Source of the DNA: CAXBID01 sp963815305
GTDB lineage: Bacteria > Bacteroidota > Bacteroidia > Flavobacteriales > Flavobacteriaceae
DNA length: 64,000 nt
Direction: 5' to 3'
NCBI GenBank assembly: GCA_963815305.1
Contig: CAWFFW010000001.1
Coordinates: 1,426,001-1,490,000, forward strand
The notes under the pieces are model-generated. The model saw only the letters and a list, made by a program, of their open reading frames with translations. It made no database searches and was not told the DNA's origin. Shown piece after piece: positions 28,923-37,645 of this stretch. Numbering within the stretch: position 1 is the stretch's first letter; each line of letters opens with the position of its first letter. The position numbers were made by a program, and so were the translations under genes.

Positions 28923-29741
28923 ATGAATCTTCAAGATATTCCAAAATTAAAACATACTAATACTGATAATTTCTTTTTACTGTGTGGTCCTTGTGCTATT
29001 GAAGGCGAAGATATGGCGCTTCGCATTGCCGAAAAAGTGGTTTCAATAACTAATAAACTGAAAATTCCTTATGTTTTTAAGGGTAGTTTTAAAAAAGCGA
29101 ACCGAAGCAGAATTGATAGTTTTACGGGTATTGGAGATGAAAAAGCTTTGAGAATTTTAAAAAAAGTCTCTGATACTTTTGATGTACCAACGGTAACCGA
29201 TATTCATGAAATTTCTGATGCTTCAATGGCTGCTGAATATGTTGACGTTTTACAAATCCCTGCATTTTTAGTACGTCAAACAGATTTGGTAGTAGCCGCA
29301 GCTGAAACAGGTAAAGTGGTCAATTTAAAAAAAGGACAATTTATGAGCCCCGAAGCTATGAAACATGCCGTACAAAAAGTAAAAGATGCTGGTAACCATA
29401 AGGCGTGGATTACAGACCGCGGTACCATGTTTGGCTATCAAGATATGATTGTAGATTTTCGAGGCATTCCAACCATGCGTAATTATGCACCTGTGGTTTT
29501 AGATGTTACCCATTCCTTACAACAACCTAACCAAAGTGCAGGTGTTACTGGTGGACGCCCAGATATGATAGAAACCATTGCCAGAGCTGGTGTGGTGAAT
29601 AACGTAGATGGATTGTTTATTGAAACACATTTTGATCCTGCTAACGCCAAAAGTGATGGTGCCAATATGCTTCATTTAGATAATTTAGAAAAACTGCTCA
29701 CTAATTTAGTTACTATTAGAAAGACTATCAATAATTTATAA
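28923..29741 (+). CDS. kdsA: 3-deoxy-8-phosphooctulonate (KDO8P) synthase
   Basis: A 272-aa cytoplasmic enzyme condensing arabinose-5-phosphate and phosphoenolpyruvate to KDO-8-phosphate for lipopolysaccharide. Key stretches are FFLLCGPCAIEGEDMALRIA, FKGSFKKANRSR, PTVTDIHE, QIPAFLVRQTDL, KKGQFMSPEAM, DVTHSLQQPNQ and FIETHFDP. The preceding codons in frame cross the dispersed repeat, so I start at MNLQDIPKLKHT. It sits next to a surface-glycan region, though not in its operon. Confidence 0.96.
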   Translation: MNLQDIPKLKHTNTDNFFLLCGPCAIEGEDMALRIAEKVVSITNKLKIPYVFKGSFKKANRSRIDSFTGIGDEKALRILKKVSDTFDVPTVTDIHEISDASMAAEYVDVLQIPAFLVRQTDLVVAAAETGKVVNLKKGQFMSPEAMKHAVQKVKDAGNHKAWITDRGTMFGYQDMIVDFRGIPTMRNYAPVVLDVTHSLQQPNQSAGVTGGRPDMIETIARAGVVNNVDGLFIETHFDPANAKSDGANMLHLDNLEKLLTNLVTIRKTINNL

Positions 29742-29762
29742 TATATCTATTAAAAAAATACT

Positions 29763-29999
29763 ATGGAAAATAATATTCGTGGAGGTCATGCACCTGTAAA
29801 ATGTGAATTAGAAACGGGTAAAAATTATGCTTGGTGTAGTTGCGGACACAGCAATAACCAACCTTTTTGTAATGGCTTTCATAAAGCTAAAAAAGCAACA
29901 ACACCTATAATTTTTTCAGTTGAAGACGATAAAACGGCTTATCTATGTACTTGCAAACAAACGCAAAACCCACCTTATTGTGATGGTTCGCATAATTAA
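29763..29999 (+). CDS. CDGSH iron-sulfur domain protein (two motifs)
   Basis: A 78-aa protein with two CDGSH-type sites. The first is AWCSCGHSNNQPFCNGFH and the second LCTCKQTQNPPYCDGSH; each has C-x-C-x2-(S/T)-x3-P-x-C-(D/N)-G-x-H spacing. Each could hold a [2Fe-2S] cluster with three Cys and one His. Bacterial members are small soluble redox or cluster-carrying proteins of uncertain partner. It is 21 bp downstream of kdsA. Confidence 0.93.
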   Translation: MENNIRGGHAPVKCELETGKNYAWCSCGHSNNQPFCNGFHKAKKATTPIIFSVEDDKTAYLCTCKQTQNPPYCDGSHN

Positions 30000-30007
30000 A
30001 GTCTAAT

Positions 30008-30385
30008 TTACTTGTTATAAAACGATGTTCCTTTTTGTTTTTTTGCTTCTTTAAGAATCGCAATAAAAACAGCATCATCAATAGCATCTAACGTCGTATA
30101 CCGTAACGATTTAACAACCTTACGGTTTTCGCTAATAAGATACTCATCAAATTTAGAAAGGTAAGCAGAGTGCCAAAACCCAACATCTACATATTGCTTT
30201 TTATGGCTTGCATTCAAGAAGCAAACAGGAGTTTCTCCTAAATAATAACAAGGAATTCGCCATTTGTATTTTAATATAACCTCAGGAATAGTATGTTCTA
30301 TAATCACTTGAATATGCAATAAAATAGAACGATACGGTTCTGGTTGATTTATTATATAGTCTTCAGCAGGATTCATATTGAGCAA
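30008..30385 (-). CDS. DUF1801 (YdhG-like) protein
   Basis: A 125-aa soluble protein of the DUF1801 family. The N-terminal NPAEDYIINQPEPYRSILLH is followed by IPEVILKYKWRIPCYYLGETP and VDVGFWHSAYLS, with C-terminal AIFIAILKEAKKQ-like helices. It starts at either 30385 (MLNMNPAED) or 30376 (MNPAED), both possible. The family is an iron-related or heat-stable fold of unclear function. Convergent with the CDGSH gene, 8 bp apart. A decayed relative occurs at 37200. Confidence 0.85.
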   Translation of the reverse strand: MLNMNPAEDYIINQPEPYRSILLHIQVIIEHTIPEVILKYKWRIPCYYLGETPVCFLNASHKKQYVDVGFWHSAYLSKFDEYLISENRKVVKSLRYTTLDAIDDAVFIAILKEAKKQKGTSFYNK

Positions 30386-30450
30386 CAGAATTTCATAAGT
30401 TATTCAAACTTAACAAAAATTTATGACGATGAATTGAAAAAAATTTATTT

Positions 30451-30467
30451 ACTTTGAAATTCAAAGT
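30451..30467. promoter_or_regulatory. Palindromic operator upstream of the membrane-protein/regulator operon
   Basis: ACTTTGAAATTCAAAGT is a near-perfect 17-bp palindrome 8 bp upstream of the start codon at 30476. The exact reverse complement is at 31800 in front of creD. It overlaps a TACTTTG stretch that could be the -7 box, so binding would block initiation. The likely ligand is the winged-helix regulator encoded at 31487. Confidence 0.7.
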
Positions 30468-30475
30468 ACTTTTAT

Positions 30476-31087
30476 ATGGAATCAAAAGATTATTTAAAAG
30501 ACATCAATGAGATTAAAGATATAATGAATAAATCATCACGCTTTATTTCATTAAGTGGCTTATCAGGTGTATTAGCTGGTATCTATGCTATTATTGGTGC
30601 TGCAATTGCATATTATTTGGTAATGAATTATAGTTATGGTACTTTAAAATTGGATGGAAAAATTTACGGCCTTGTCATGTTAGATTTATTTTTAATCGCA
30701 CTTTTGAGTATTGTTACTGGTATTATTCTTACTACTCTAAAAGCTAAAAAACAAGGTGCTAAAATTTGGGACGCGACGTCAAAACGCTTAGTAATTAATT
30801 TCTTAATTCCTTTAGTTGTTGGTGGTTTGTACATACTTATCATTTTAAATCAGCAAAAATATGGGCAAACAGGCGCTTTAATGTTACTGTTTTATGGGTT
30901 AGCACTCGTAAATGCATCGAAATATAGTATTGGGGATATTCGCTATTTAGGTTTTATACAAATCATTTTAGGATTAATTTGCTCATTATTTCCTGGTTAC
31001 GGATTTTGGCTTTGGGTTTTAGGCTTTGGTGTTATGCATATTGTATATGGAACTTGGATGTATTTTAAGTATGATGTGAAGAAATAA
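30476..31087 (+). CDS. Multi-pass membrane protein of unknown function
   Basis: A 203-aa protein. An N-terminal soluble helix (LKDINEIKDIMNKSSRFISL) is followed by six hydrophobic segments: LAGIYAIIGAAIAYYLVMN, LVMLDLFLIALLSIVTGIIL, LVINFLIPLVVGGLYILIIL, LMLLFYGLALV, LGFIQIILGLICSLFP and FWLWVLGFGVMHIVYG. I do not recognise a named family. It starts the operon with the small membrane gene (4-bp gap) and the wHTH regulator (2-bp gap), under the palindromic operator. Confidence 0.8.
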   Translation: MESKDYLKDINEIKDIMNKSSRFISLSGLSGVLAGIYAIIGAAIAYYLVMNYSYGTLKLDGKIYGLVMLDLFLIALLSIVTGIILTTLKAKKQGAKIWDATSKRLVINFLIPLVVGGLYILIILNQQKYGQTGALMLLFYGLALVNASKYSIGDIRYLGFIQIILGLICSLFPGYGFWLWVLGFGVMHIVYGTWMYFKYDVKK

Positions 31088-31091
31088 TCTT

Positions 31092-31484
31092 ATGGAATAC
31101 AAAAAAAATTCCATAATTGTTTTAGGAATTATTACAATATTTATTTCATTGTTATTTCAAAAATCAGCTCATCTTTTTATATCAATAATGATTTATGGCA
31201 TAATTTTATTTATTCTAGGATTTTATTATTATACAAATAAATATTTCTTTTGGGCAACTGTTATTTCACTAATGCCATGGGTAAGTTTAATTTATTTTCA
31301 ATTTTTAAAAAGATTATATTATCTAGTAGATTACGCAGGAGAAAGGTCTAATGGAATGGGTTCACCAGTTTTATTCTTAATTGGAATGCTAGTTGAATTA
31401 CCGTTCCTAATTGGCATAACTTATACATTTTACAATATTTACAAAGATATTTCTAAATATGGATTACATAAATATAAAACATAA
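31092..31484 (+). CDS. Small membrane protein of unknown function
   Basis: A 130-aa protein with about four helices (IIVLGIITIFISLLFQ, LFISIMIYGIILFILGFYY, FFWATVISLMPWVSLIYF, SPVLFLIGMLVELPFLIGI). No family recognised. It is in the middle of the operon and is spaced 4 bp from the upstream gene and 2 bp from the regulator. Confidence 0.72.
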   Translation: MEYKKNSIIVLGIITIFISLLFQKSAHLFISIMIYGIILFILGFYYYTNKYFFWATVISLMPWVSLIYFQFLKRLYYLVDYAGERSNGMGSPVLFLIGMLVELPFLIGITYTFYNIYKDISKYGLHKYKT

Positions 31485-31486
31485 AA

Positions 31487-31777
31487 TTGAGCATAATAAA
31501 CAACATAAATAAAGTATTCGATCACCGCATTAGATTAGGCATCATGTCTGTTTTAATGGTAAATGAATATGCCGATTTTAACATGTTAAAAGAACTTTTG
31601 GGTGCAACCGATGGTAATTTAGCGAGCCACACAAAAGCTTTAGAAAATGCTGAATATATAAATGTTGAAAAACAGTTTATTGGAAGAAAACCAAACACCC
31701 GCTACTCTACCACAACATTAGGTAGAGCTGAATTTAAAAAACACATTAATGCCCTTGAAAAATTAATAAATAAATAA
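31487..31777 (+). CDS. Winged-helix DNA-binding regulator
   Basis: A 96-aa one-domain wHTH protein: FDHRIRLGIMSVLMVNEYAD, MLKELLGATDGNLASHTKAL (helix-turn-helix), and IGRKPNTRYSTTTLGRAEFK (wing and linker). It resembles ArsR/MarR-like flavobacterial regulators typically found next to creD. The start is TTG (31487), since the ATG choices are too far in. The two identical palindromes that flank its operon and creD are its best candidate targets, suggesting autoregulation. Confidence 0.83.
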   Translation: MSIINNINKVFDHRIRLGIMSVLMVNEYADFNMLKELLGATDGNLASHTKALENAEYINVEKQFIGRKPNTRYSTTTLGRAEFKKHINALEKLINK

Positions 31778-31799
31778 TAACAACTTTTTTTAATCTTTT

Positions 31800-31816
31800 A
31801 CTTTGAATTTCAAAGT
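31800..31816. promoter_or_regulatory. Palindromic operator upstream of creD
   Basis: ACTTTGAATTTCAAAGT is the reverse complement of the palindrome at 30451. It ends 18 bp before the creD start codon at 31835 and also overlaps a TACTTTG stretch that could be the -7 box. Confidence 0.7.
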
Positions 31817-31834
31817 ACTTTAAAATAATATAAT

Positions 31835-33211
31835 ATGGAAGAGCTTAAACAACAACAACAAAACAAATTTGGAAACTGGATAAAAACCTCAATAACAGCA
31901 AGAATGCTTATGGTAGGTTTTTTAATTCTCATTTTATTGATTCCGCTATTTTTTATTGAAAATTTAATTAGAGAACGCTCGCAGAGGCAAACCGAAGTGA
32001 TTAACGAAATCAATCAACAATGGGGAAATGAAGTTCTTATTTATGGCCCCATATTAAAAGTACCCTACAAAACATATAAAGAGAAAACGGTAACCGATAA
32101 AAACACTAAAAAAGTATATACCGAAACTATTGAAGAAATAAATAACGCTTACTTCTTCCCTGAAAAATTAAATATCAATTCAAATATAAACCCCGAAGAA
32201 AAAAAACGAGGAATTTACACAACCGCTGTTTATAATAGCAAGATGGAGATTACGGGAGCCTTTGTAAAGCCAGATTTTAGTGATATTGAAATAAACGATA
32301 AAGACATTATTTGGGACAAAGCAAAAATCATCATACAATCTTCAAATGTAAAAGGTGTTAACGAAGCTAATTTAAAACTGGAAGATACCAATTATGAGCT
32401 TACATCAAAATATAACGGACAAAAAGACCATCATTTTAATGAAGTCGCCCTCCATACTTTAGAAACTAAAACTATTAATAAAGCTCAATTACAGTTTCAA
32501 AAACCACTAACTTTCAATATTAATTTTAATATCAAAGGAAGTGAGCAAATTCGATTTATTCCTACAGGAAAACAAACTGAGGCCCAAATAAAATCGAATT
32601 GGAAAACAGCCAATTTCTTTGGTGAGTTCCTGCCTTATAACGATAATAAAGTCAATGAAAATGGATTTGATGCCAAATGGAAAATCATCGATTTAAACCG
32701 TCCATTCTCTCAACAGCATTTTAATGGTATCCCAGACTTAAAAACATTTGCTTTTGGCGTAAACTTCATGATTCCTGTAGACGAATATCAAAAGAGCGAA
32801 CGGTCAGCAAAATACGGTTTCCTCGTTATCGGGCTTACCTTTTTAGTGTTCTTCTTAATACAAACACTCAGCAAAATAAACATTCACCCGTTTCAGTATT
32901 TAATGATTGGGCTAGCACTCACCATGTTTTACACCTTATTGGTATCCATTTCAGAACACAGTAACTTTTTAAAAGCTTACTTAACAGCAGGTATTTCGGT
33001 CATTTTATTAATCACTTGGTATTCAAAATCTATATTAAAAACTTTCAAATTTCCAATTTTCATCGGGCTATCACTAACAGCACTTTACACCTTTATATAT
33101 ATTATTATTCAACTAGAAAATTACGCATTATTAGTAGGCAGCATCGGTCTATTCCTAATCCTTGCCATAGTTATGTATGTATCCAGAAAAATAGATTGGC
33201 ACAACGGTTAA
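31835..33211 (+). CDS. creD: Inner membrane protein CreD family
   Basis: A 458-aa protein. One helix (VGFLILILLIPLFFIENLI) precedes a large periplasmic domain with NEINQQWGNEVLIYGPILKVP and later GVNFMIPVDEYQKSERSAKY. Five helices form the C-terminal third (FLVIGLTFLVFFLIQTLS and on). This is the CreD pattern; in Gammaproteobacteria it answers envelope or beta-lactam stress. Here control seems to be by the adjacent wHTH regulator rather than by CreBC. Confidence 0.9.
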   Translation: MEELKQQQQNKFGNWIKTSITARMLMVGFLILILLIPLFFIENLIRERSQRQTEVINEINQQWGNEVLIYGPILKVPYKTYKEKTVTDKNTKKVYTETIEEINNAYFFPEKLNINSNINPEEKKRGIYTTAVYNSKMEITGAFVKPDFSDIEINDKDIIWDKAKIIIQSSNVKGVNEANLKLEDTNYELTSKYNGQKDHHFNEVALHTLETKTINKAQLQFQKPLTFNINFNIKGSEQIRFIPTGKQTEAQIKSNWKTANFFGEFLPYNDNKVNENGFDAKWKIIDLNRPFSQQHFNGIPDLKTFAFGVNFMIPVDEYQKSERSAKYGFLVIGLTFLVFFLIQTLSKINIHPFQYLMIGLALTMFYTLLVSISEHSNFLKAYLTAGISVILLITWYSKSILKTFKFPIFIGLSLTALYTFIYIIIQLENYALLVGSIGLFLILAIVMYVSRKIDWHNG

Positions 33212-33229
33212 TTTATTGGTTAGTAATGT

Positions 33230-33316
33230 AGGCGTTACCCCGAAAAAGGGTCGCGCTTTCACTACTCGCTCCCTCCTACGTCGGGGAGCTCAAACAAACC
33301 GTTCAATCGCTAACGC
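33230..33316 (+). repeat. Dispersed hairpin repeat, copy C
   Basis: AGGCGTTACCC, loop CGAAAAA, GGGTCGCGCTTTCACTACTC followed by a tail with CTACGTCGGGGAGCTC and GTTCAATCGCTAACGC. The ACCC/GGGT hairpin and the tail match copies A, B and D. It separates creD from the next small gene. Confidence 0.7.
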
Positions 33317-33328
33317 AAAAAAAAATTC

Positions 33329-33619
33329 ATGACTAAATTAATAACTACAAGTAAAGCCATAGCCTTTTTAAGTTTTATAATGGGCACCCTATTATTTGTG
33401 TTTCAATTATACTTTCAAGGTGTATTTAGGATAATTCACTTCGGGTTAATATTTATAGTTGTTGCAGTAATTATAAATGCAATTTCATTAATAGCACTAA
33501 TATTTACTTTATTAGGAAATACTGATTGTAGGTTAGAGATTCTAAAAACCTGTGGCTTAATACTATTAAATATTCCAATAGCCATTTTATACTTCTATAC
33601 CCTGTTAAGATATTTATGA
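33329..33619 (+). CDS. Small membrane protein of unknown function
   Basis: A 96-aa protein with three helices (AIAFLSFIMGTLLFVFQLYF, LIFIVVAVIINAISLIALIF, CGLILLNIPIAILYFYTLL). Not recognised as a named family. Its stop codon overlaps the start of the broken DUF2809 gene by 4 nt, so they were probably one operon. Confidence 0.7.
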   Translation: MTKLITTSKAIAFLSFIMGTLLFVFQLYFQGVFRIIHFGLIFIVVAVIINAISLIALIFTLLGNTDCRLEILKTCGLILLNIPIAILYFYTLLRYL

Positions 33620-34000
33620 AAATTCAACTCAACAAATACTACTTAATTTTTACATTACTTCTATTTACAACTGAAGTATTAATAGCTATTTACCTTCCTA
33701 CAGGTTTTATACGTTATACTTTTGGAGATTACTTGGTTGTAATATTATTATTCTGTTTTATAAAAAGTTTTATCGAAGTTGATTCATTTAAGCTTGCCGT
33801 TTGTGTGTTAGCTTTTTCTTTTTTTAATTGAATTTCTACAATTATTGAATATTCTAACCCTATTAAACCTTCAACATCATCATCTTTTAAAACTGGTACT
33901 TGGTAGCACATGTCATATTTCAGATTTAGTTGCCTACACCCTAGGTATTATTACCGTTTTATTTTTTGAATTTAAAATTTACAAACTATGGATTACATAA
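33616..34000 (+). pseudogene. DUF2809 gene broken by a 1-nt frameshift
   Basis: The first 71 codons encode a DUF2809 N-terminus (LIFTLLLFTTEVLIAIYLPT, DYLVVILLFCFIKSFI), then hit a TGA after AFSFFN. One base further along, the frame reads FLIEFLQLLNILTLLNLQHH, then LVLGSTCHISDLVAYTLGII and ends at TAA 33998-34000. This is the usual DUF2809 C-terminus. The break lies at a T7 run (about 33789-33795); removing one T restores a single gene of about 127 codons. It may be a sequencing error or a real phase-variable or dead gene. The restored gene overlaps the next start by 13 nt. Confidence 0.82.
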
Positions 34001-34671
34001 AACACCTCTTTTTGTCCCGATTCAAAACATTTTCATTAGTTAGTATTTCAATACTTTTTAGTATTATTTTACTGATGATTAGAATGAAATTAACGCATTC
34101 TTTTCATTACATCTTTTTAGTGTGGAATTTGTTTTTAGCATTCATTCCCTTTGCTATAACAAGCTATTTGGTAAGTTCCCCAAAACTCAACAAAATAGCA
34201 CTTATACTTTGGCTTGGGGTATGGTTGCTTTTTTTACCAAATGCACCTTACATTATTACTGATTTAGTTCATTTAAGATTAAGTTATGGTAGTTATGCAT
34301 GGTTAGATATTCTGGTTGTAAGCTCGTTTGCGTTTAATGGTTTATTATTTTTCTTTTTATCTATTTTAGATATGAAAAATGTACTAAAACGGTATTTAAG
34401 GAAGCAAATTATAAACTACGGAATAACAGTAATCATCTTCTTATCAAGTTTCGGTGTGTATTTAGGACGGTTTTTACGCTACAATTCTTGGGAACTATTA
34501 AGTAATCCTAAATATTTATGTATTGATATTATAAACATGACTTTTAAACCATTATCCAATATAGAATCTTGGTTATTCACCATAATTTTTGGTGGGTTTT
34601 TAAGTGTTGGTTTTTGGGTATTTAGGCAACTATTTTCTAGTTCTGATTCAATAAAGCAGAAACACTATTAA
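33988..34671 (+). CDS. DUF1361 family membrane protein
   Basis: A 227-aa protein with six or seven helices and the DUF1361 hallmarks: LFLAFIPFAITSYLV, WLLFLPNAPYIITDLVHL, WLDILVVSSFAFNGLLFFFL and SSFGVYLGRFLRYNSWELL. The family is of unknown function. The start ATG lies within the end of the upstream DUF2809 gene, which points to translational coupling. A terminator follows. Confidence 0.88.
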   Translation: MDYIKHLFLSRFKTFSLVSISILFSIILLMIRMKLTHSFHYIFLVWNLFLAFIPFAITSYLVSSPKLNKIALILWLGVWLLFLPNAPYIITDLVHLRLSYGSYAWLDILVVSSFAFNGLLFFFLSILDMKNVLKRYLRKQIINYGITVIIFLSSFGVYLGRFLRYNSWELLSNPKYLCIDIINMTFKPLSNIESWLFTIIFGGFLSVGFWVFRQLFSSSDSIKQKHY

Positions 34672-34674
34672 ATT

Positions 34675-34708
34675 AAAAAACCACCTAAAATAACTATAGG
34701 TGGTTTTT
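34675..34708. terminator. Bidirectional rho-independent terminator
   Basis: Stem CCACCT (34681-34686) and AGGTGG (34698-34703), preceded by six A and followed by five T, between the convergent DUF1361 and lipoprotein genes. Confidence 0.8.
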
Positions 34709-34731
34709 ATATTTTAATATTTAAATATTAA

Positions 34732-35250
34732 CTATTCATTTAAATACATCATCAAGCCTGAATAATCTCCATAACCTTGTTGAACTGCAATTTTGCCATC
34801 AGCATCAAAATCGAAAGATTCGTATAACTTTATAACACCAGTCTTTGCTTCTGTAGAATCAGTAGCTGATAAAGTAACTCTCCAAGTACCATAATAACGT
34901 ACAGAACCATCTGGTTTTTTAGTAACGCTGTTAACGCCTGGTAGAAATATTGGTGGGTTGGTTAATAATTCGAAATCATACTTTGCTAAAAACGACTTAT
35001 CTTGTTCTTTAACCTCATCACTATGAATCATCATAGAATCTTTTTCTGCACCAAAGTAAGTATTGTAAGCTACGGCATCATCAGCATAAATGGTATAATC
35101 TGGTGATTCACTTTCCCAATCTAACATTGATTTTAATGCTGTTTTGGAATTTTTTTCAAATAATTCATTAGCTGAATTATCAATTTCTGGTTCTGCTTTG
35201 CAACCTACTACTAGTAAGGCTATGCATAGCACTGAATACATAATTTTCAT
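34732..35250 (-). CDS. Lipoprotein of unknown function, possible NTF2-like fold
   Basis: A 172-aa lipoprotein with lipobox LVVGC in MKIMYSVLCIALLVVGCKAE. The mature part has NELFEKNSKTALKSMLDWES, YTIYADDAVAYNTYFGAEKD and KTGVIKLYESFDFDADGKI, a layout like SnoaL/NTF2-type small alpha+beta domains. No firm family. It has its own transcript between the terminator and the dehydrogenase gene. Confidence 0.72.
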   Translation of the reverse strand: MKIMYSVLCIALLVVGCKAEPEIDNSANELFEKNSKTALKSMLDWESESPDYTIYADDAVAYNTYFGAEKDSMMIHSDEVKEQDKSFLAKYDFELLTNPPIFLPGVNSVTKKPDGSVRYYGTWRVTLSATDSTEAKTGVIKLYESFDFDADGKIAVQQGYGDYSGLMMYLNE

Positions 35251-35327
35251 AATTGTTTTAATTTTGGTTAGTTATTAGAACTGAAAGATACTATATTTAT
35301 TTGAATATGAAACTTTTACAATTTAAA

Positions 35328-36533
35328 TTAATCCAAACTATGCACATAATCATATAGATATGAAAAATTATCTGTCAATTTTCCGTTTTCAGTAATTTTA
35401 GCGCGCTTTAAAATACCATCTGCATCGTTATTAAAAAAAGCTGGAATTACATGTTGCAAGAATTGCTCACCAAACCCTTCGCTCGCATCTTGCGGTAATT
35501 CGCACGGTAAATTATCTACTGCCATTACAGTTATAGCTTTTTCGTGTTTATAATTTGTTTCAGATTCTGTTTCTGGGTCATATCCATAAATGGGGTCTGC
35601 GATGGTTGATGCTCGAAGTGTTGTAGCCACTGGTCCATCAATATCACAACTAATATCAGCTACTACTTTAATATTGAAATCTGGCGATTTCACATCTTCT
35701 CTTGTATATAAATGCGGTGCGCCATCCCCATAAAAATGTCCTGCAATATAATAGTCGGTTACTTTAGCGAAACGCATAAAATTGGACTCATAATGTTGAG
35801 GATTATTGAAGAAATCAATATTATCAATCACTTTTCCATCCGTTCTTTTATTGTAGTCTAGTACATCAATTTTACAATAAACCGCTTGGTTAAAACTAGT
35901 AGTTATATAGTCTTCCACCGAAACCGATTTAATGTTCATAGCATCTAGCATTTCTTGCGCACCGTTTGAAACTTTACCACTACCTGTTAGTAGTATTTTT
36001 ATATTTGGAAGGCTAATTTGATTTAGCTCTTTAATCAATGCCACTTGGTTTGGTAACGGTCCTGCTTTTGGTAAGTTCCAAGAATTATATTTTAATCCCC
36101 AAGCTCTAAATCCATTATAAGCACCAACAATACCAGCATAACGTCCAAAACCAATTAAACGAAACCCTTGGCTGTTTACTATGGTTTCATGATCGTAAAG
36201 TTCAATATTCTTGTCTAAAACAGCTTGAAGTAATTTACGATTATACGGTTGTTTTTTTATGGTATGTGAAAAGAAAAAATATTTTTTTTTAGGTATTAAA
36301 GCATCGATGGGCACTTCTTTTACTCCAATCATGACATCGCAATCTGAAACATCGTTGGTAACTTCAAAGCCTTCTGCTTTATATTGTTCATTAGGGAATA
36401 CCCGAATATCTGAAGCTTCTACTTTAAAAATAGCTTTAGGAAATTGTTCTTTTGCTTCCTTTAATTTTGATGGTGAAAATACAACACGACGGTCGGGTGG
36501 ATTTTTACGTTCTTTTATAATAGCGAATTTCAT
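35328..36533 (-). CDS. Saccharopine dehydrogenase-like NAD(P)-dependent oxidoreductase
   Basis: A 401-aa soluble enzyme of the alanine dehydrogenase/transhydrogenase superfamily. N-terminal MKFAIIKERKNPPDRRVVFS, then IGVKEVPIDALIPKKKYFFF, FSHTIKKQPYNRKLLQAVLD and IKILLTGSGKVSNGAQEML for NAD binding. Later VVADISCDIDGPVATTLRAS and NLPCELPQDASEGFG. This suits lysine-forming saccharopine dehydrogenases, but substrate specificity is not certain. Standalone gene. Confidence 0.82.
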   Translation of the reverse strand: MKFAIIKERKNPPDRRVVFSPSKLKEAKEQFPKAIFKVEASDIRVFPNEQYKAEGFEVTNDVSDCDVMIGVKEVPIDALIPKKKYFFFSHTIKKQPYNRKLLQAVLDKNIELYDHETIVNSQGFRLIGFGRYAGIVGAYNGFRAWGLKYNSWNLPKAGPLPNQVALIKELNQISLPNIKILLTGSGKVSNGAQEMLDAMNIKSVSVEDYITTSFNQAVYCKIDVLDYNKRTDGKVIDNIDFFNNPQHYESNFMRFAKVTDYYIAGHFYGDGAPHLYTREDVKSPDFNIKVVADISCDIDGPVATTLRASTIADPIYGYDPETESETNYKHEKAITVMAVDNLPCELPQDASEGFGEQFLQHVIPAFFNNDADGILKRAKITENGKLTDNFSYLYDYVHSLD

Positions 36534-36639
36534 TTTATTTATTTTATTCCAACCAAAATTCTTTATTTGGAAAGTTTATTAGTTTGTGTAGCATGAGAAT
36601 TATTTGATTTTTTACAAGTTTTAAGCATACCGTAAGTCG

Positions 36640-36852
36640 TTAATTTTCTCTATTTACTTCACTTTCACTTTTTAAAACATAGTCGCCATCTTCTTGTTGA
36701 ATATATAATGCTTTATTACCTTCTTCTCCATTTCTAGTTACCTCGGTTCCTTTTATTGTTTTAGTAACTTTATTTGTAAATGTTTCTTTTACTTTTCCTG
36801 TGGCAGTTCCATTTCCCCATTTCCAAGTAACCTGTGTTCCTTTTTTTATCAT
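36640..36852 (-). CDS. DUF2945 (hypervirulence-associated TUDOR) small protein
   Basis: A 70-aa protein with GTQVTWKWGNGTATGKVKET, KTIKGTEVTRNGEEGNKALY and DGDYVLKSESEV, the whole of the DUF2945 domain. Small beta-barrel fold related to Tudor-like domains; function unknown. It precedes a 0.97-kb stretch with no intact gene. Confidence 0.87.
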   Translation of the reverse strand: MIKKGTQVTWKWGNGTATGKVKETFTNKVTKTIKGTEVTRNGEEGNKALYIQQEDGDYVLKSESEVNREN

Positions 36853-37199
36853 AGTTTTATTCTAAATTAAGATTTAACATTAATAATTTTTATAAATACT
36901 CATCCAAAAATCTTTGGGTATTGCTTTCTAATTAATTTTATATTCTGTGAACCAGAATTTTGATGTTTATTTAGAATGCTAAATTTTATCTTTCAGCTTA
37001 TGCGTCTAAAAGTAGCAAATACTTTATTTTATGATAGGTTACTGCTAATCATATGAATGTTTTAATTCAGTTTTATATTTTAGTTCAAATAACATAACTC
37101 GTTTTATTTCAAATTTGAATTCATCTTTACGAATGATTTTAAACATTGAAACTAATCTGACTGATCATCGAAAATACATAGCATATTAATTTGGATTTT

Positions 37200-37406
37200 T
37201 AGCTTCCAAACTACGCTAAGGGTGCTTCCATGCTTAGTAAAGTAACTAGATTCTCCCTATTTTAGGACTTTCTTCAAGTTTTTCCAGTCCGTTAAACTCT
37301 TTGGCTACTTCTAAAACTATTATCTTAGGTAAAGTAACTGTGGTTTTACATGCTTGGAGTATGCATTAAACACTTCTTTAACCTCGGGGTTACTAACAAG
37401 TTGCAT
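37200..37406 (-). pseudogene. Decayed DUF1801 gene
   Basis: The minus strand starts with ATG at 37406 and reads MQLVSNPEVKEVFNAYSKHV, then KPQLLYLR and double stop. One base over, it reads IIVLEVAKEFNGLEKLEESP. Back in the original frame it reads GESSYFTKHGSTLSVVWK after a TAG where family members have Trp (LKWGEPSYL). The order of motifs matches DUF1801 proteins, such as the intact one at 30008. At least two frameshifts and several stops make it clearly dead. Confidence 0.8.
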
Positions 37407-37645
37407 AAACTTATAGCATTGGAATAATTTTTGCTCTAAAATAGTTGAATTTAAACTGAATTACAAACTTTTTGATATCTTTGCTGCCCGCGTTAAGGAT
37501 TACTCATGGATTCTAATTTTAATAATTTTGAAATCGTGAATGCCCAAGGCATTTGAAGCGGCATCTTTTTTTGTGCTTATCTATAATTTTGAATGAAAAT
37601 AATTTAAAAAATATAGAAAAACTTGATGGGATATTAAAACAAGCC

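Noticed and set aside
33616..33831. A 71-codon gene taken as complete
   Set aside because: The C-terminal half of the same family is found in the next frame immediately after, so this is the front part of a frameshifted DUF2809 gene.
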